Shown piece after piece: positions 1 through 7,364 of a stretch of 64,000 nt of DNA (the stretch's first letter is position 1; each line of letters starts with the position of its first letter). The translations under genes were made by a program, and so were the position numbers. The stretch is from NCBI GenBank assembly GCA_001804865.1, contig MHBK01000004.1, positions 1-64,000 on the forward strand. Reading direction: 5' to 3'. This DNA comes from Lentisphaerae bacterium GWF2_57_35 (GTDB taxonomy: Bacteria > Verrucomicrobiota > Kiritimatiellia > CAIQIC01 > GWF2-57-35). The notes below the pieces were generated by a model. The model saw nothing but the letters and a program-made list of their open reading frames with translations. It ran no database searches and had not been told where the DNA came from.

Positions 1-8
1 TGTACGAA

Positions 9-510
9 GCTTGGAGTCAATGTAGAGCCATCGGGCGAGTCCTGGACGGGAATTTTATTCCGATCCCCTTCCGCGTTAGCGGTTCCGTTCAACAGTCTTT
101 ATTGACCGTACTTTAAGTAGTCTTTATGCAACGGTCGCTTTATCATGTTTCGCCCCTGAGGGTACCGGAAGGCGTCGAGGTGGGTCAAGGGTGAAAAGGC
201 TTGGCGTCAACTATTTATAAGCATCGGCTCACTGGCGGTCCTGGCGGGCGTAGTAGTCTTTATGTAATGAGCGAGCAGAAGGGCAAAGACTACCTTTTGA
301 CCCTCTGTCCTCCAAGTAGTCTTTATGCACCGGGCGTTTTCATATTCTGCCCCTGCGGCTAACGAATGGAACGAGGGCTGGGGCGTGAAGGAAAAGAGCT
401 TGTCGTCAATTGGTTGTGAACGTACGTTCACTTTTAGTCTTGTAAGCGAAGTAGTCTTTATGTAGGGAGAAGTCAGTTGGCCAAGGACGATTTGTATAAA
501 GACTACTTCG
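9..510. repeat. Degenerate ~195-bp repeats with AGTCTTTAT motifs
   Basis: Three degenerate repeat units begin with GCTTGG(A/C)GTCAA-like words at 9, 199 and 398 (the third is GCTTGTCGTCAA). The core AGTCTTTAT occurs in direct orientation at 94-102, 119-127, 255-263, 318-326 and 453-461. It occurs inverted at 285-291 (AAAGACT) and 496-504. Two stretches also match beyond the core, from about 115 and from about 314 (both run on into CGCCCCTG/TGCCCCTG words). No convincing gene lies here. The position, directly in front of a recombinase N-terminus, suggests recombination or regulatory sites of an integron-like element, but this is inference; canonical attC ends were not found. Confidence 0.6.
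447..510. repeat. Perfect 15-bp inverted repeat before the recombinase remnant
   Basis: CGAAGTAGTCTTTAT (447-461) is repeated as its exact reverse complement at 496-510, with a 34-base loop. A smaller related hairpin lies at 253-293 (GTAGTCTTT / AAAGACTAC). The right arm ends 10 bp before the ATG at 521, next to the GGAGGGG ribosome-binding site. It could be a recombinase binding or attachment site, or an operator of the recombinase gene. Confidence 0.65.
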
Positions 511-520
511 GAGGGGTGAC

Positions 521-628
521 ATGAGCGAGAGGATCGTGGAATTTGAGGGGTGGGAAAAGGTCTTGAAGGACACGGCGCCGGTTAAACTTCAGGCGGAATA
601 TCGCGAAGCGGTTGTAAAGTTTCGCTAA
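521..628 (+). pseudogene. Truncated integron-type tyrosine recombinase, N-terminal 35 codons only
   Basis: ATG at 521 follows a GGAGGGG ribosome-binding site and opens a 35-codon frame ending in TAA at 626-628. The start reads MSERIVEFEGWEKVLKDT and goes on to a ...EYREAVVKFR end. This resembles the beginning of integron-integrase-like tyrosine recombinases, where an 'F.GW..VL' stretch precedes the SAM-like core-binding domain. Everything after that is missing: no core-binding domain, no R..H.R/Y catalytic domain and no continuation in another frame before the next gene at 679. It is best read as the remnant of an integrase whose 3' part was replaced. The family assignment rests on recall of a short segment, so it is tentative. 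Confidence 0.45.
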
Positions 629-678
629 AGGTCAGTGTTTGGATAGGCTGCGAATAGATCACAATGAGGAGGTCGGTC

Positions 679-1368
679 ATGGGGCTTGATGGTGTGGAGT
701 TGGTCATGGCGCTAGAAGAAGCCTTTGGGGTGGAACTCAAGGATGATGAAGTCGTGCATACGACAACGCCACGCATGGTTGGCGACGTCATTTTTTCCAA
801 GCTCCAGTCGACGGATCGGAAGGTCTGTCAGTCTCAACGTTCTTTCTACCTGCTGCGAAAAGCCGTCATGCGTCGTTTCGGCCTGCAACGATCTTTCGTC
901 ACGCCCGACATGCCCTTTAGGAATCTGATTCCCCGATCGAAAGAAAAGGAGCTGTGGGCCGATCTGAAACAGTCGGTCGCTGCTCGGAGTTGGCCGACTC
1001 TTGTTCGTCCGCCGTGGTTGCCGCGGACCATCGCAGCCTGCGCATTGGCTGTCTTTTCTGTAACGTTTTTGGTGTTGTGGAATGTTGTTCCCATCGGCGC
1101 GGCGAACGCCGCCATGATCGGTGCATCCCTCATGATTGGGGTGTGCATTTTCGCTGAGAAAAAAACGCAACGGTTCAAGACGCGTATCCCGTCCAACTAT
1201 CAACGGCTTCGGGACCTGATTCCTTTCGCGGTTACTTCCGATCAAGTGAGATGGACGCGAGATCAAGTGTCTGCCCTGGTGAAGCAGGTGGTTCTTGAGC
1301 AACTCGAAATCCCCGAAGCAAAGTATCAGGAGGATGCTCATTTTGTGAATGATTTTGGATTGGATTAA
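679..1368 (+). CDS. Membrane protein with split, circularly permuted acyl-carrier-protein halves
   Basis: The 229-residue protein starts at ATG 679, six bases after GAGGAGG. Residues 1-45 (MGLDGVELVMALEEAFGVEL...) look like the half of an acyl carrier protein that follows the phosphopantetheine serine. The last 35 residues (RWTRDQVSALVKQV to FVNDFGLD) look like the half that precedes it, and the stop comes exactly where the DS motif would be. Two hydrophobic segments lie around residues 115-160. At the N-terminus the usual Ser is Gly, so no obvious prosthetic-group site remains. I recall similar proteins, annotated as acyl carrier proteins, with this same order in other bacteria, so it is probably complete. 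Its role is unknown. It directly follows the recombinase remnant and may have arrived as a mobile cassette. Confidence 0.7.
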   Translation: MGLDGVELVMALEEAFGVELKDDEVVHTTTPRMVGDVIFSKLQSTDRKVCQSQRSFYLLRKAVMRRFGLQRSFVTPDMPFRNLIPRSKEKELWADLKQSVAARSWPTLVRPPWLPRTIAACALAVFSVTFLVLWNVVPIGAANAAMIGASLMIGVCIFAEKKTQRFKTRIPSNYQRLRDLIPFAVTSDQVRWTRDQVSALVKQVVLEQLEIPEAKYQEDAHFVNDFGLD

Positions 1369-1442
1369 TCCTTTGGTTAGGAAACTTTTTTTGGGTATTT
1401 TTTAGGGACGGGTTTGTGGCATCGCCGGACAAGGGTTCGGCT

Positions 1443-2062
1443 GGGTGCATCTCGACACTGCCGCAGATTTATTTCATTCAATAAGGATCGGGCTTGCGAA
1501 ATGGAGCCGGGGCGACCTCGCCTGTCATTTATACAAAAATTTTCTTCATGTAGAGCGGGGCCAAAAAAGATCGCTGCTGCAAGATGGTTTGTATTTTGGA
1601 GGGTCGCGCTCCGTCGCGACCGGTAGAAGAAGGTTCCGACGGAGCGGAACCCTCCAATCAAAGGGTTGCGGCTCCTGCCGCCGCCCCAAAGTGGACCTGA
1701 AGGTGGCCCGGCTTCTCCCTGCCCGCAACGCTTCGCGTAGCGACCCGCCTGCAAGCATTGCGGGCAGGTGCGCAGGCGGGCGAAGACGGGCTCTTCGTCT
1801 TTTTATCGGAGATCGATAACGATGAAAGAATGACTCTTCTGAATACTCTTTTATCCGTGGGATCGCTTTGCCATCCGTGGGGCCAATCTTCCAGGGTTAT
1901 AAGAAGCCCCACGGATTGGGAATTCTGATTCCTGGCAGAATTTGTGTATAAAAGACAGGCGCCCTCGCCCCGGCCAGCGGGGCCATGTGGCCCCGCCTCC
2001 AGCAGTCACTGGCCAGTTTCTCCCCAGGTACGTGTTATCTGCGGCAGTATCAAGATGCACCC
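1443..2062. mobile_element. 620-bp non-autonomous element with 26-bp terminal inverted repeats
   Basis: The left end at 1443-1468 starts GGGTGCATCTCGACACTG. The right end at 2037-2062 is its reverse complement with two mismatches over 26 bases. The same terminal word, GGGTGCATCTTGACAC, bounds a 142-bp element at 40969-41110. Inside are a REP-like hairpin (1701-1792), a GC-rich hairpin around 1600-1655 and a 23-bp segment (1938-1960) repeated at 61540-61562. No convincing gene is present, so the whole gap 1369-2116 is repeat DNA. It resembles a MITE or a composite of intergenic repeats; target-site duplications were not recognised. Confidence 0.5.
1701..1792 (-). repeat. REP-like hairpin, same family as those beside the RAYT gene
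   Basis: Read on the minus strand this segment runs from a GCCCGTCTTCGCCCGCCTGC word through GCGGGCAGGGAGAAGCCGGG. That is the same hairpin-forming block found at 17135 and 17851 on the plus strand, with an extra internal GCGGGTCGCTACGCG variant. It lies inside the TIR-bounded element. It is probably a target or product of the RAYT-type transposase at 17338-17802. Confidence 0.55.
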
Positions 2063-2116
2063 GGTTCGGCTCCTACAGGAAAGAAAACTTCGCGGACTTT
2101 GCCTGCCTGCTCTCCG

Positions 2117-3319
2117 TTAGAAAATTGGGAAGACGTAATTGAATACGACACGGTAGTCGTCGTAGTCGAGGTTGCCGGTGGAAAGGGAATTGCGCACGTT
2201 GGCGTAGCGGAGGCGGCAGGCGAAGCCTTTCAGGCAGGTTTGGGGTTGGTAATCCAGGGTGAAATCCGATTCGAATTGTTCGGGGGACAGGAGGCTGTCT
2301 TCTACCCAAGCCTCGGAGTGGTTGAACGAAAAGACCAACCCGTCGAGGCCGATGGTCGTGAAGTCATAGGCACAGATCAGCGCCCAGGACTGCTCGCCGG
2401 CGAGGTTGCTGTCTTCTTCCGCGATGGACGTGAAACCTTGATAAGCGCCCCACGGGTTGACGATGTCGTGGCTGTTGTCGGTGAGGGTGTAGGCGAGGAG
2501 CACTTGCAGTCCATGCGTTTTTACGCCGCCCTGAAGGCCGCCCATGGCGGCTGTGAAGGCTCCGCCTAATTCGTCGCCGAGGGAACGCTGGTCCAGGCCT
2601 TGGAGCGAACCCAGGAGGGACATATTCTCCGACAGCGGGAGGCTCAGATCCCATTGGGCATAGGCGATGTTCATGAAGTCGTGGCACACATAATCCCAGG
2701 CTTGCAGTTGTCCCAGGGCAGGGGATGACCAGGTGAGGCCGCCCAAGGTTACGGGGCGATCCGCTTCCTCGATGCCGGCTGCGTCGGTCATGCTCTGGAA
2801 GGTGGTTCCGTTCCAGTCCTTGATGCCTTCGACCTGCGAAAGCTTCAGGACGAGGTTGGTGGTGAAGCGTTGATCCAGCGTGTAGGCCTCGACGGTTTTG
2901 GGCGTCATGCGCACGTCGAAGGAATTGATGAATGGCGATTCCAAAATTTGTCGGTAGAGGCGCAGGCTGGTTCGATTCCAGTCGGCTTGAAGGTAGGCCT
3001 GTCCCAGGACGGTGTAGCCTTTTTGCCCGGGAGCGAGGAGGCCGCCGCCGTCTTTGTCTTCGTCGCCCTGCAATCGTTGCGAGGTGTAGGGCGAGAGGCT
3101 CAGGCTGAGCCCATGCCACGATCCGCTGCGCACATCGAGCCAGCCGCCCGCCGCCAGGCTTTCCTGCGTGAGCGGCGTGCTGAAATGACGGTTCATGTAA
3201 TACACGCGCGGATGGAGGTCGAGTTGGGCGATCGGGGTGAAGTTTTCGGCAAAGGACGCGCCGGCCAGGCAACAAAGGATCGTTGCGAATGCGGGGACAA
3301 GACCGTTCGTATGCATCAT
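2117..3319 (-). CDS. OprD-like outer-membrane porin
   Basis: The 400-residue protein has a signal peptide (MMHTNGLVPAFATILCCLAG, cleaved near ASFA-EN) and alternating beta-strand composition throughout. It ends in DYDDYRVVFNYVFPIF, a terminal strand with C-terminal Phe as in outer-membrane barrels and especially OprD-family porins. OprD-type channels pass small solutes such as amino acids or peptides across the outer membrane. ATG 3319 was chosen because AAAGGAAC lies just upstream; earlier codons fall inside a palindromic repeat. It is downstream of a secreted C69 dipeptidase, so uptake of peptides or of their hydrolysis products is plausible. The exact porin family is moderately certain; the barrel nature is firmer. 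Confidence 0.65.
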   Translation of the reverse strand: MMHTNGLVPAFATILCCLAGASFAENFTPIAQLDLHPRVYYMNRHFSTPLTQESLAAGGWLDVRSGSWHGLSLSLSPYTSQRLQGDEDKDGGGLLAPGQKGYTVLGQAYLQADWNRTSLRLYRQILESPFINSFDVRMTPKTVEAYTLDQRFTTNLVLKLSQVEGIKDWNGTTFQSMTDAAGIEEADRPVTLGGLTWSSPALGQLQAWDYVCHDFMNIAYAQWDLSLPLSENMSLLGSLQGLDQRSLGDELGGAFTAAMGGLQGGVKTHGLQVLLAYTLTDNSHDIVNPWGAYQGFTSIAEEDSNLAGEQSWALICAYDFTTIGLDGLVFSFNHSEAWVEDSLLSPEQFESDFTLDYQPQTCLKGFACRLRYANVRNSLSTGNLDYDDYRVVFNYVFPIF

Positions 3320-3341
3320 AGACAAGTTCCTTTGTGAAAAG

Positions 3342-3391
3342 TTTTCCAATGATTGGAAAAACAGATCGAAAATTTTCCAATCATTGGAAAA
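3342..3391. repeat. Paired palindromes TTTTCCAAT-N-ATTGGAAAA, 31 bp apart
   Basis: Two perfect 19-bp palindromes, TTTTCCAATGATTGGAAAA (3342-3360) and TTTTCCAATCATTGGAAAA (3373-3391), start 31 bp apart. They lie between the dipeptidase stop and the porin start on the minus strand. The same pair with the same spacing occurs at 44586-44635, and a degenerate set at 29355-29432. They could be an operator pair, or a REP-like dispersed repeat. Confidence 0.8.
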
Positions 3392-3402
3392 AACGTTTCG
3401 GG

Positions 3403-5139
3403 CTATTTTTTCTCTGGCTTTCGATACTGGATGGGGCCGTTGGCGTAGCCTACTTGTTCGAGCCAGGCCTTGGGGTAACCGACTTCATGGGCCATTTGGC
3501 CGGGGGCGTTGACGTAGCCGTCGCTATATTTCGCCACGAGGCGGTCGGCCAGCGCCCACCATTCGCCGACGATCCGTTGGGCGTTGTCGCGGCAGTAGTC
3601 GGTGAGGTATTCCCGGGCGCGCGCGGGGTCTTGTTTGTACAGCTCCGCGGCGGCGAGGTCGACGGCCGGCTGCATGGCGAATTCCTTGTCCTCGAGTTCC
3701 GCCTGCTTGGCCTGAATGTCGACCTTCATGTAGCTGAATTTAAAGTCGGCCCAGTTGGCGGTGAAGTTGAATGCCCACCAGGCGGTGTTGCGGTCGAACA
3801 CAGTGGTGGAGCCTTGCTGGTAGGAGGCGGGCAGGTCGTTTACGCCGACATAAAAGGGCACGAAACAGGTTTCGGACGGTTTATCCAGCCCCATCCAGCA
3901 GATGCCGCCGACGGGGTCGGGCAGCCAGCCGCGAGACTGGTTGACGTAGACAAAGCCGCAATAGAAGACGGAGATCGGCCGTTCCCAGGCGCCCCACATG
4001 ACTTGTCCGGGGGCGCTCACGTTGTTCTGATTGCCGTCGTACGGGCCGATGTAGCGATTGGGCGTGCCATAAGGTCCGGCGGCGAGACCTTGGGTCATGT
4101 CGAATTCGGTGCCTTCGTAATGATTGCGGTGCAGCGCAAAGACGTCGCGCGCGGACAGCTTTTTCTCGGGCTTGATGGAGAAGGGGTAGGCTTTCGTATA
4201 GCCGTCTTCCACCCAGGGGCTGAACTTGGACGAGGGACTGACGCGATTGAAAATGCTCCATACGCGCCGCAAGGAATAGTAGGGATGATTGTATTCGCCG
4301 TGGCTGACGGTTTTCAGCCAGTCGAGTTGGCCGTCCTCGGGTTTCCACCAGCCTTTGGCCTGCGCCACGGCGAAGAGGTTGCTGGAAAAAAACATATCGG
4401 GGTCGCCGGGGTCGATTTCGCGAATCCGGAATTCGTTGGCGGCGGCAAATATTTCGCCGTCGGGGACTTTTTTGGCGACCCAGAGGCCGTCGGCGCCGTT
4501 CATGTCGTAGCCGGCCATTTCGAAGATCCAGCCTTCTTCCGTGTCGCCGATCAACAGCGTCTCGCCGGTGCCGTAGTAGCCGTAGCGGTCGATCAGCTCG
4601 CCCATCAGGCGGCAGGCTTCGCGCGCCTGGGTACAGCGTTCCAGGGCGACGCGCGAGAGCTCGGAGCTGTAGAAGATGCGTTTGCCGGGTTCGGGATTGG
4701 GCTCCACTTTGGCGCCGTCGGTGCATTCGCCGATGGAAAGCTGGTGCTCGTTGACGATGCCGTAATTGCCGTCGAAGTAAGCGTAGGTGTGAGGGACTTG
4801 ATCGATGTAGCCGAGCGGCACGTCTTGCTGAAGCTCCGCGTTCACATAGCCGGGGCCTCGATGCGTGCCGACGTAGCGCGGCATGCCGATGCCGTAGTTG
4901 GTCAGGACGCCGATGCTGACGGAATCGTAATAGACGGGCCGTTTCGAGCCGGCGGGATGATCCGCGGCCGGCACATAGACGATGCGCTGATCGCCCAATT
5001 CGTTGTCGTCGGAGTGCGAGACCAGAACGGAGCCGTCGGCGCTCGCGCCTTTGGTGATCAGCGTGACCGTGCAGGCCATGCCGGCAATGGAACTGCCCAG
5101 CAGAACCCCAATGCACATCCATGTTTTCTTCATTGTCAT
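3403..5139 (-). CDS. Secreted C69-family dipeptidase (PepD-like)
   Basis: The 578-residue protein opens with a signal-like stretch (MKKTWMCIGVLLGSSIAG) followed by AC-TVTLITKGASADGSVLVSHSDDN. The Cys after the leader matches the N-terminal nucleophile of peptidase C69 (PepD, Ntn-hydrolase fold), which in this family is exposed by processing. Length and overall layout fit secreted C69 members. Such enzymes cleave dipeptides or short peptides. The ATG at 5139 has AAGGAAC upstream. Only 14 bp separate it from the adenylate cyclase stop upstream on the same strand, so it is probably the fifth gene of the sensor operon. Its substrate cannot be read from sequence. Confidence 0.85.
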   Translation of the reverse strand: MTMKKTWMCIGVLLGSSIAGMACTVTLITKGASADGSVLVSHSDDNELGDQRIVYVPAADHPAGSKRPVYYDSVSIGVLTNYGIGMPRYVGTHRGPGYVNAELQQDVPLGYIDQVPHTYAYFDGNYGIVNEHQLSIGECTDGAKVEPNPEPGKRIFYSSELSRVALERCTQAREACRLMGELIDRYGYYGTGETLLIGDTEEGWIFEMAGYDMNGADGLWVAKKVPDGEIFAAANEFRIREIDPGDPDMFFSSNLFAVAQAKGWWKPEDGQLDWLKTVSHGEYNHPYYSLRRVWSIFNRVSPSSKFSPWVEDGYTKAYPFSIKPEKKLSARDVFALHRNHYEGTEFDMTQGLAAGPYGTPNRYIGPYDGNQNNVSAPGQVMWGAWERPISVFYCGFVYVNQSRGWLPDPVGGICWMGLDKPSETCFVPFYVGVNDLPASYQQGSTTVFDRNTAWWAFNFTANWADFKFSYMKVDIQAKQAELEDKEFAMQPAVDLAAAELYKQDPARAREYLTDYCRDNAQRIVGEWWALADRLVAKYSDGYVNAPGQMAHEVGYPKAWLEQVGYANGPIQYRKPEKK

Positions 5140-5153
5140 TCTTCGTTCCTTTC

Positions 5154-7340
5154 TTAGTTTCTACGGAGATGTTCGCCTGCGTTAAAAATGTGGAGATCGT
5201 CGGACGGGTGATGACCGCGCGTTTGAATGCGGTGGCGCAACAACTGGCTGGGGCCGTCACGGGGTTCGATCTTCAAGGCCTCTTCCAGGCGTTGCAAGGC
5301 TTGCTCCCAGTCCTGTTCCCGGCAGCATTTGTAAGCTTCTTCGTAGGCATGGACCAGTTCGCGCATGGCGTCGGACCCTTCGCCCTTGCGTCCGAGCAGT
5401 TGATAAATCGTTACGGGCAGGGACTTGCCCTTCAGGGTCGCCAAGCCGAGTTGGCGGACCTCGATGGCGTCGCAGGCTTGCAGATAGGTGTTTTCGCCGA
5501 TGACCGCGGGCACTTGATAAAAGCGGCAGATGTCCTCGTTGCGAAAAGCCTGGTTCACAGGATCGCCCAGAACGGTGTACTGGAATCGTTTTTCCGAACC
5601 CATGTTGCCGGCGGTGACGAGGCCGGTGTTGATGCCGATGCGGATATGAATTTCGTGATGGAACCGTTGCGCCAGTTCGGTCCGGAGCGTGGCCAGGAGC
5701 TGGATTTGGTCGAGCGCGGCCAGGCAGGCCTGGGCGGCGTGATCCTTCAGGGGATAGGGGACGCCCCAGACGGCCATGACGGCGTCGCCGTCGAATTTGT
5801 CCACGAAGCCGCCGCGCTGCATGATGCGGTTGGCCATTGGGGTGAGGTAGTCGTTCATCAGGCGCGAGAGAGCTTCCGGCGGGAGATTTTCGGCCATGGC
5901 GGAAAAGTTGACGATGTCCGACACAAAAACAGTGGCCTCCGCCTTGCGGCCTGCCAACGAAAAATTAGTCGGATGGTCCTCGATGAATTGAAGCACTTCG
6001 GAGGAGACCATGACGCCGAACATCGAGCGGATGCGGCGTCGCTCCCGTTCCTCGTTCCAGTATTTTACGACCGTCATCAGGGTGTAAACCAGGGCAATGG
6101 AGAAGCCCACCTCGACGGGCGACGCGACCACTTGACGAGTTTCCATGAGCCAACCCGAAAGCAGGATAACCAGGAAAATAGCCGTAAAAACGGCCATGAA
6201 GCCGATCCAGGAGCGGGCGTGATAAATGATGGGAATCATGAGTCCGCACAAGACGGCGATGGCGAATAAATTGGCCCATTGCAGCCAGCGCGGCTCGTGC
6301 AGCATATCGCCGGCGACCATGTTGTCGATGGCCGTGGCGTGAATGTCGACGCCGGGAACCTCGGGCGCCAGGGGCGTGGCTTCAAGATCCTTCAAGCCGG
6401 CGGCGGAGGTGCCGATCAGTACGATCCGGTTGGAGAGGGTATTGGGCGAAACCCGGCCCGTCAAAAGGTCGGCGGCGGAAACATGAGGGAAGGGCTGCGA
6501 GCGGAAGTTCAAGACCAGGCGGCCTTGTTCGTCCGTGGGGATCTTTAAGTTTTTCAACCGGATGCTGGCGATGCCGTGGATGCTTTCGTCGTAATCGATG
6601 TGGAAGTTGTCGTCCTGCCGGTAAAGGCGAAGCGCTTCGAGCGATAAGGCGGGGTAAATGCGATTGGGGCCGAGGGCGAACAACAAGGGCGTACGGCGGA
6701 CAATGTTGTCCGGATCGACCGTAGCGTTGAAAAAGGCGGTTGAAGCCGCGGCTTTTTGGAAAAGCGGCAACGCGGCAATGGCCCTGCGAGCCTGTGGAAG
6801 AAGCCGGTGGTTGGCGGGGCCGGTTTCGAAGTAATGGCCTTGATAGTGGTCGTCGGTCTCCGGATCGGCCACCGGCGCATAGGCGAGATCCATGAAGCAG
6901 GCCAGGAGGGTAGGGCTTTGGGCGATGGACTCTGCAAAAGCGGCGTCGAAATCGCCCTGTCCCGAAGGAATGCCGTCGATGCTCACGTCCTCCATGAATT
7001 CGCGAGTCCACTCCCGGGAGGCGTTGTTCGGGGACGTGCGGTCGGGTTCGGCGAAGATGATGTCATAGACAATGACCGCAGCTCCAAGTCGCCGCAGCTC
7101 GTCCTGCATGCGTTTCATCAACGTACGCGACCAGGGCCACTGTCCGAATTGGGAGAGGCTTACGTCGTCGATATCGACGATCGCCACCAGGTTGCTGCGC
7201 GGCGGCTGCGTCATGGTGCGAAGAAAGGCGTCAGTGCTGTAGCGGGAGAGCGGGAGCAGGAATGCGGGCTGAAGATAACCCAACGCCAGACAGAACAACA
7301 GTGCGGCGAGTCCTGTCACGATGACCGGCAGTTTTCTCAT
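5154..7340 (-). CDS. CHASE2-domain adenylate/guanylate cyclase
   Basis: The 728-residue membrane protein has an N-terminal anchor (residues 7-28), an extracytoplasmic CHASE2 sensor (about 30-345), three membrane segments (about 354-425), a class III cyclase domain (about 468-650) and a C-terminal TPR-like tail. Metal-binding aspartates are present in FVSD (D475) and FDGDAVMAVWG (D519). The transition-state Asn and Arg are present in DPVNQAFR (N596, R600), so the domain looks active. The Lys of DKF and the Asp of LGDPVN favour ATP as substrate, giving cAMP. It lies between the FecR-domain gene and the dipeptidase gene. Cyclases with CHASE2 often neighbour FecR-domain genes, so the sensed cue may be envelope-borne. 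Confidence 0.92.
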   Translation of the reverse strand: MRKLPVIVTGLAALLFCLALGYLQPAFLLPLSRYSTDAFLRTMTQPPRSNLVAIVDIDDVSLSQFGQWPWSRTLMKRMQDELRRLGAAVIVYDIIFAEPDRTSPNNASREWTREFMEDVSIDGIPSGQGDFDAAFAESIAQSPTLLACFMDLAYAPVADPETDDHYQGHYFETGPANHRLLPQARRAIAALPLFQKAAASTAFFNATVDPDNIVRRTPLLFALGPNRIYPALSLEALRLYRQDDNFHIDYDESIHGIASIRLKNLKIPTDEQGRLVLNFRSQPFPHVSAADLLTGRVSPNTLSNRIVLIGTSAAGLKDLEATPLAPEVPGVDIHATAIDNMVAGDMLHEPRWLQWANLFAIAVLCGLMIPIIYHARSWIGFMAVFTAIFLVILLSGWLMETRQVVASPVEVGFSIALVYTLMTVVKYWNEERERRRIRSMFGVMVSSEVLQFIEDHPTNFSLAGRKAEATVFVSDIVNFSAMAENLPPEALSRLMNDYLTPMANRIMQRGGFVDKFDGDAVMAVWGVPYPLKDHAAQACLAALDQIQLLATLRTELAQRFHHEIHIRIGINTGLVTAGNMGSEKRFQYTVLGDPVNQAFRNEDICRFYQVPAVIGENTYLQACDAIEVRQLGLATLKGKSLPVTIYQLLGRKGEGSDAMRELVHAYEEAYKCCREQDWEQALQRLEEALKIEPRDGPSQLLRHRIQTRGHHPSDDLHIFNAGEHLRRN

Positions 7341-7364
7341 GAGCGGAGCATAGGGCGAATCGAC

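Noticed and set aside
207..431. 74-codon minus-strand frame in the left repeat cluster
   Set aside because: It is made of the repeat units themselves and lacks a ribosome-binding site.
9..510. CRISPR array or canonical attC array
   Set aside because: Repeat units are degenerate and unequally spaced, no spacer-repeat regularity exists, and GTTRRRY/RYYYAAC end pairs are not seen.
1377..1819. Overlapping open frames on both strands in the 620-bp element
   Set aside because: They run through hairpin repeats (REP-like block at 1701-1792) in several frames and none resembles a transposase.
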